Assembly: GCA_021771815.1 (NCBI GenBank)
Contig: JAETOE010000008.1
Location: 1-64,000 of the forward strand
Direction: 5' to 3'
Source of the DNA: Roseburia hominis
GTDB taxonomy: Bacteria; Bacillota; Clostridia; Lachnospirales; Lachnospiraceae
Length of the DNA stretch: 64,000 bases
Shown: piece by piece, positions 63,199-64,000 of the stretch
Numbering within the stretch: position 1 is the first letter of the stretch
Layout: each line of letters opens with the position of its first letter
Made by a program: the position numbers and the translations under genes
Notes under the pieces: generated by a model
Told to the model about the DNA's origin: nothing
What the model saw: only the letters and a program-made list of their open reading frames with translations
Databases searched by the model: none

Positions 63199-64000
63199 CA
63201 TTTTATATATCGTAGTTCCCTGTTACAACGAACAGGAAGTATTGCCGGAGACGTCCAAACGGCTGTATGACAAGATGACGGCTCTGCACAAACAACAGAA
63301 GATTGATGAGAAGAGCAGGATTCTGTTCGTAAATGACGGGTCGAAGGATGCGACGTGGCGTCTCATAGAGGAGCTTTGCGCGAAGAGCCCTCTTTACGCG
63401 GGAGTGAATCTCTCCAGAAACAGAGGCCATCAGAATGCGCTGCTTGCGGGGATTGCAACGGCGGCGCCGCATGCGGACATGATTGTTTCCATGGATGCGG
63501 ATTTACAGGACGATATCAATGCGATGGACGAGATGATTGCGGCGTATCAGGCGGGGAATGATGTAGTCTACGGCGTGCGCTCTTCCAGACAGAAGGATTC
63601 CTTTTTCAAGCGGAACTCAGCACAGCTTTTCTATCGTCTGATGAAGCTTTTGGGGGCGGAGATCGTCTATAACCATGCGGATTACCGGCTCTTAAGCAAG
63701 CGGGCAGCGGAAGCGCTCTTGTCTTTTGACGAAGTGAATCTGTTCCTGCGTGGGATCGTTCCTATGGTGGGATTTCAGAGCACGACCGTCACCTATGAGC
63801 GCGGGGAACGTTTTGCGGGAAAGAGCAAATATCCGCTCGGCAAGATGGTGACGTTCGCACTGGAAGGGATTACGTCGCTTTCGGTCAAGCCGATTCGGAT
63901 GATTACCGTGGGAGGGCTGCTTGTGTGCGTCGTCAGTCTTTTGATGCTGATCAAGGCGTTCGCCGATTATTTCTCGGGAAATGTGGAGCCGGGATGGACA
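63191..64000 (+). CDS. DPM1/GtrB-like glycosyltransferase, cut by window end
   Basis: The 270 visible codons encode a GT2 enzyme of the dolichol-phosphate-mannose-synthase/GtrB kind: ILYIVVPCYNEQEVLPE, FVNDGSKDAT, MDADLQDD and LSRNRGHQNALLAGI, then the start of a C-terminal membrane helix (ITVGGLLVCVVSLLMLI). It should load a polyprenyl-phosphate carrier with sugar. It overlaps the previous gene by eight bases. The C-terminus lies outside the window. Confidence 0.88.
   Translation, partial: MSDILYIVVPCYNEQEVLPETSKRLYDKMTALHKQQKIDEKSRILFVNDGSKDATWRLIEELCAKSPLYAGVNLSRNRGHQNALLAGIATAAPHADMIVSMDADLQDDINAMDEMIAAYQAGNDVVYGVRSSRQKDSFFKRNSAQLFYRLMKLLGAEIVYNHADYRLLSKRAAEALLSFDEVNLFLRGIVPMVGFQSTTVTYERGERFAGKSKYPLGKMVTFALEGITSLSVKPIRMITVGGLLVCVVSLLMLIKAFADYFSGNVEPGWT

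Noticed and set aside
1-64000. tRNA, rRNA or known riboswitch
   Set aside because: I looked for tRNA-like and rRNA-like sequence in the spacers and saw none. I cannot run a covariance search, so short RNAs may have been missed.

Overview
The window looks like a low-to-mid GC Gram-positive Clostridia chromosome, most like a Lachnospiraceae gut anaerobe. The support is strong GGAGG ribosome sites, Sec lipoproteins with LxxC-type cleavage sites, a LytR-CpsA-Psr protein, a YerB-type lipoprotein and a fucose-rich surface-polysaccharide locus. This is inferred from gene content; no rRNA or other marker gene is present.

Layout. (1) 1-8.3 kb is accessory DNA: a palindrome-rich end, a broken AraC regulator, a D-2-hydroxyacid dehydrogenase, a two-gene module of a degenerate N6-methylase fused to a specificity domain plus a TIR protein, a string of toxin-antitoxin-like small genes that seem to lack toxins, and a lipoprotein amidase. 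(2) 8.4-30 kb is one same-strand operon of seven genes: a Hint-domain protein, two to three unrecognised beta-rich proteins, a ComEC-like metallo-hydrolase, a 3,176-residue giant with degenerate LysM-like segments, and a YobI/KAP-like membrane NTPase. (3) 30.2-31.7 kb holds an HTH-TPR regulator of RRNPP type, a convergent 43-residue pre-peptide missed by ordinary ORF calling, and a small winged-helix gene. (4) 31.8-64 kb is mostly cell-surface glycan synthesis: GtrB/GtrA, many glycosyltransferases, an ABC exporter, acyltransferases, gmd-fcl-manC for GDP-L-fucose, UDP-glucose dehydrogenase, a priming sugar transferase and an LCP ligase. The last gene runs off the window.

How it fits together. 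The most interesting result is a 19-bp sequence, TTACGTCATATCGAATGGT. It occurs exactly upstream of the giant operon and exactly upstream of the small peptide gene, in the same orientation and 17-18 bp before the -10 box. A third copy with one mismatch faces the winged-helix gene. The two copies at the peptide locus form the arms of a 29-bp inverted repeat. I infer a peptide-responsive regulator that switches on its own peptide gene and the 21.5-kb giant-protein operon about 23 kb away. The function of the operon's products is unknown. The second candidate novel system is the pseudo-methylase/TIR pair, which looks like an anti-phage module but lacks a restriction subunit.

The glycan locus appears to make a fucosylated extracellular or capsular polysaccharide: GDP-mannose and GDP-fucose supply, two fucosyltransferase-like enzymes, priming transferase, GT2 enzymes and LCP attachment. 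One of the GT2 genes carries an in-frame 72-bp tandem repeat inside its catalytic domain.
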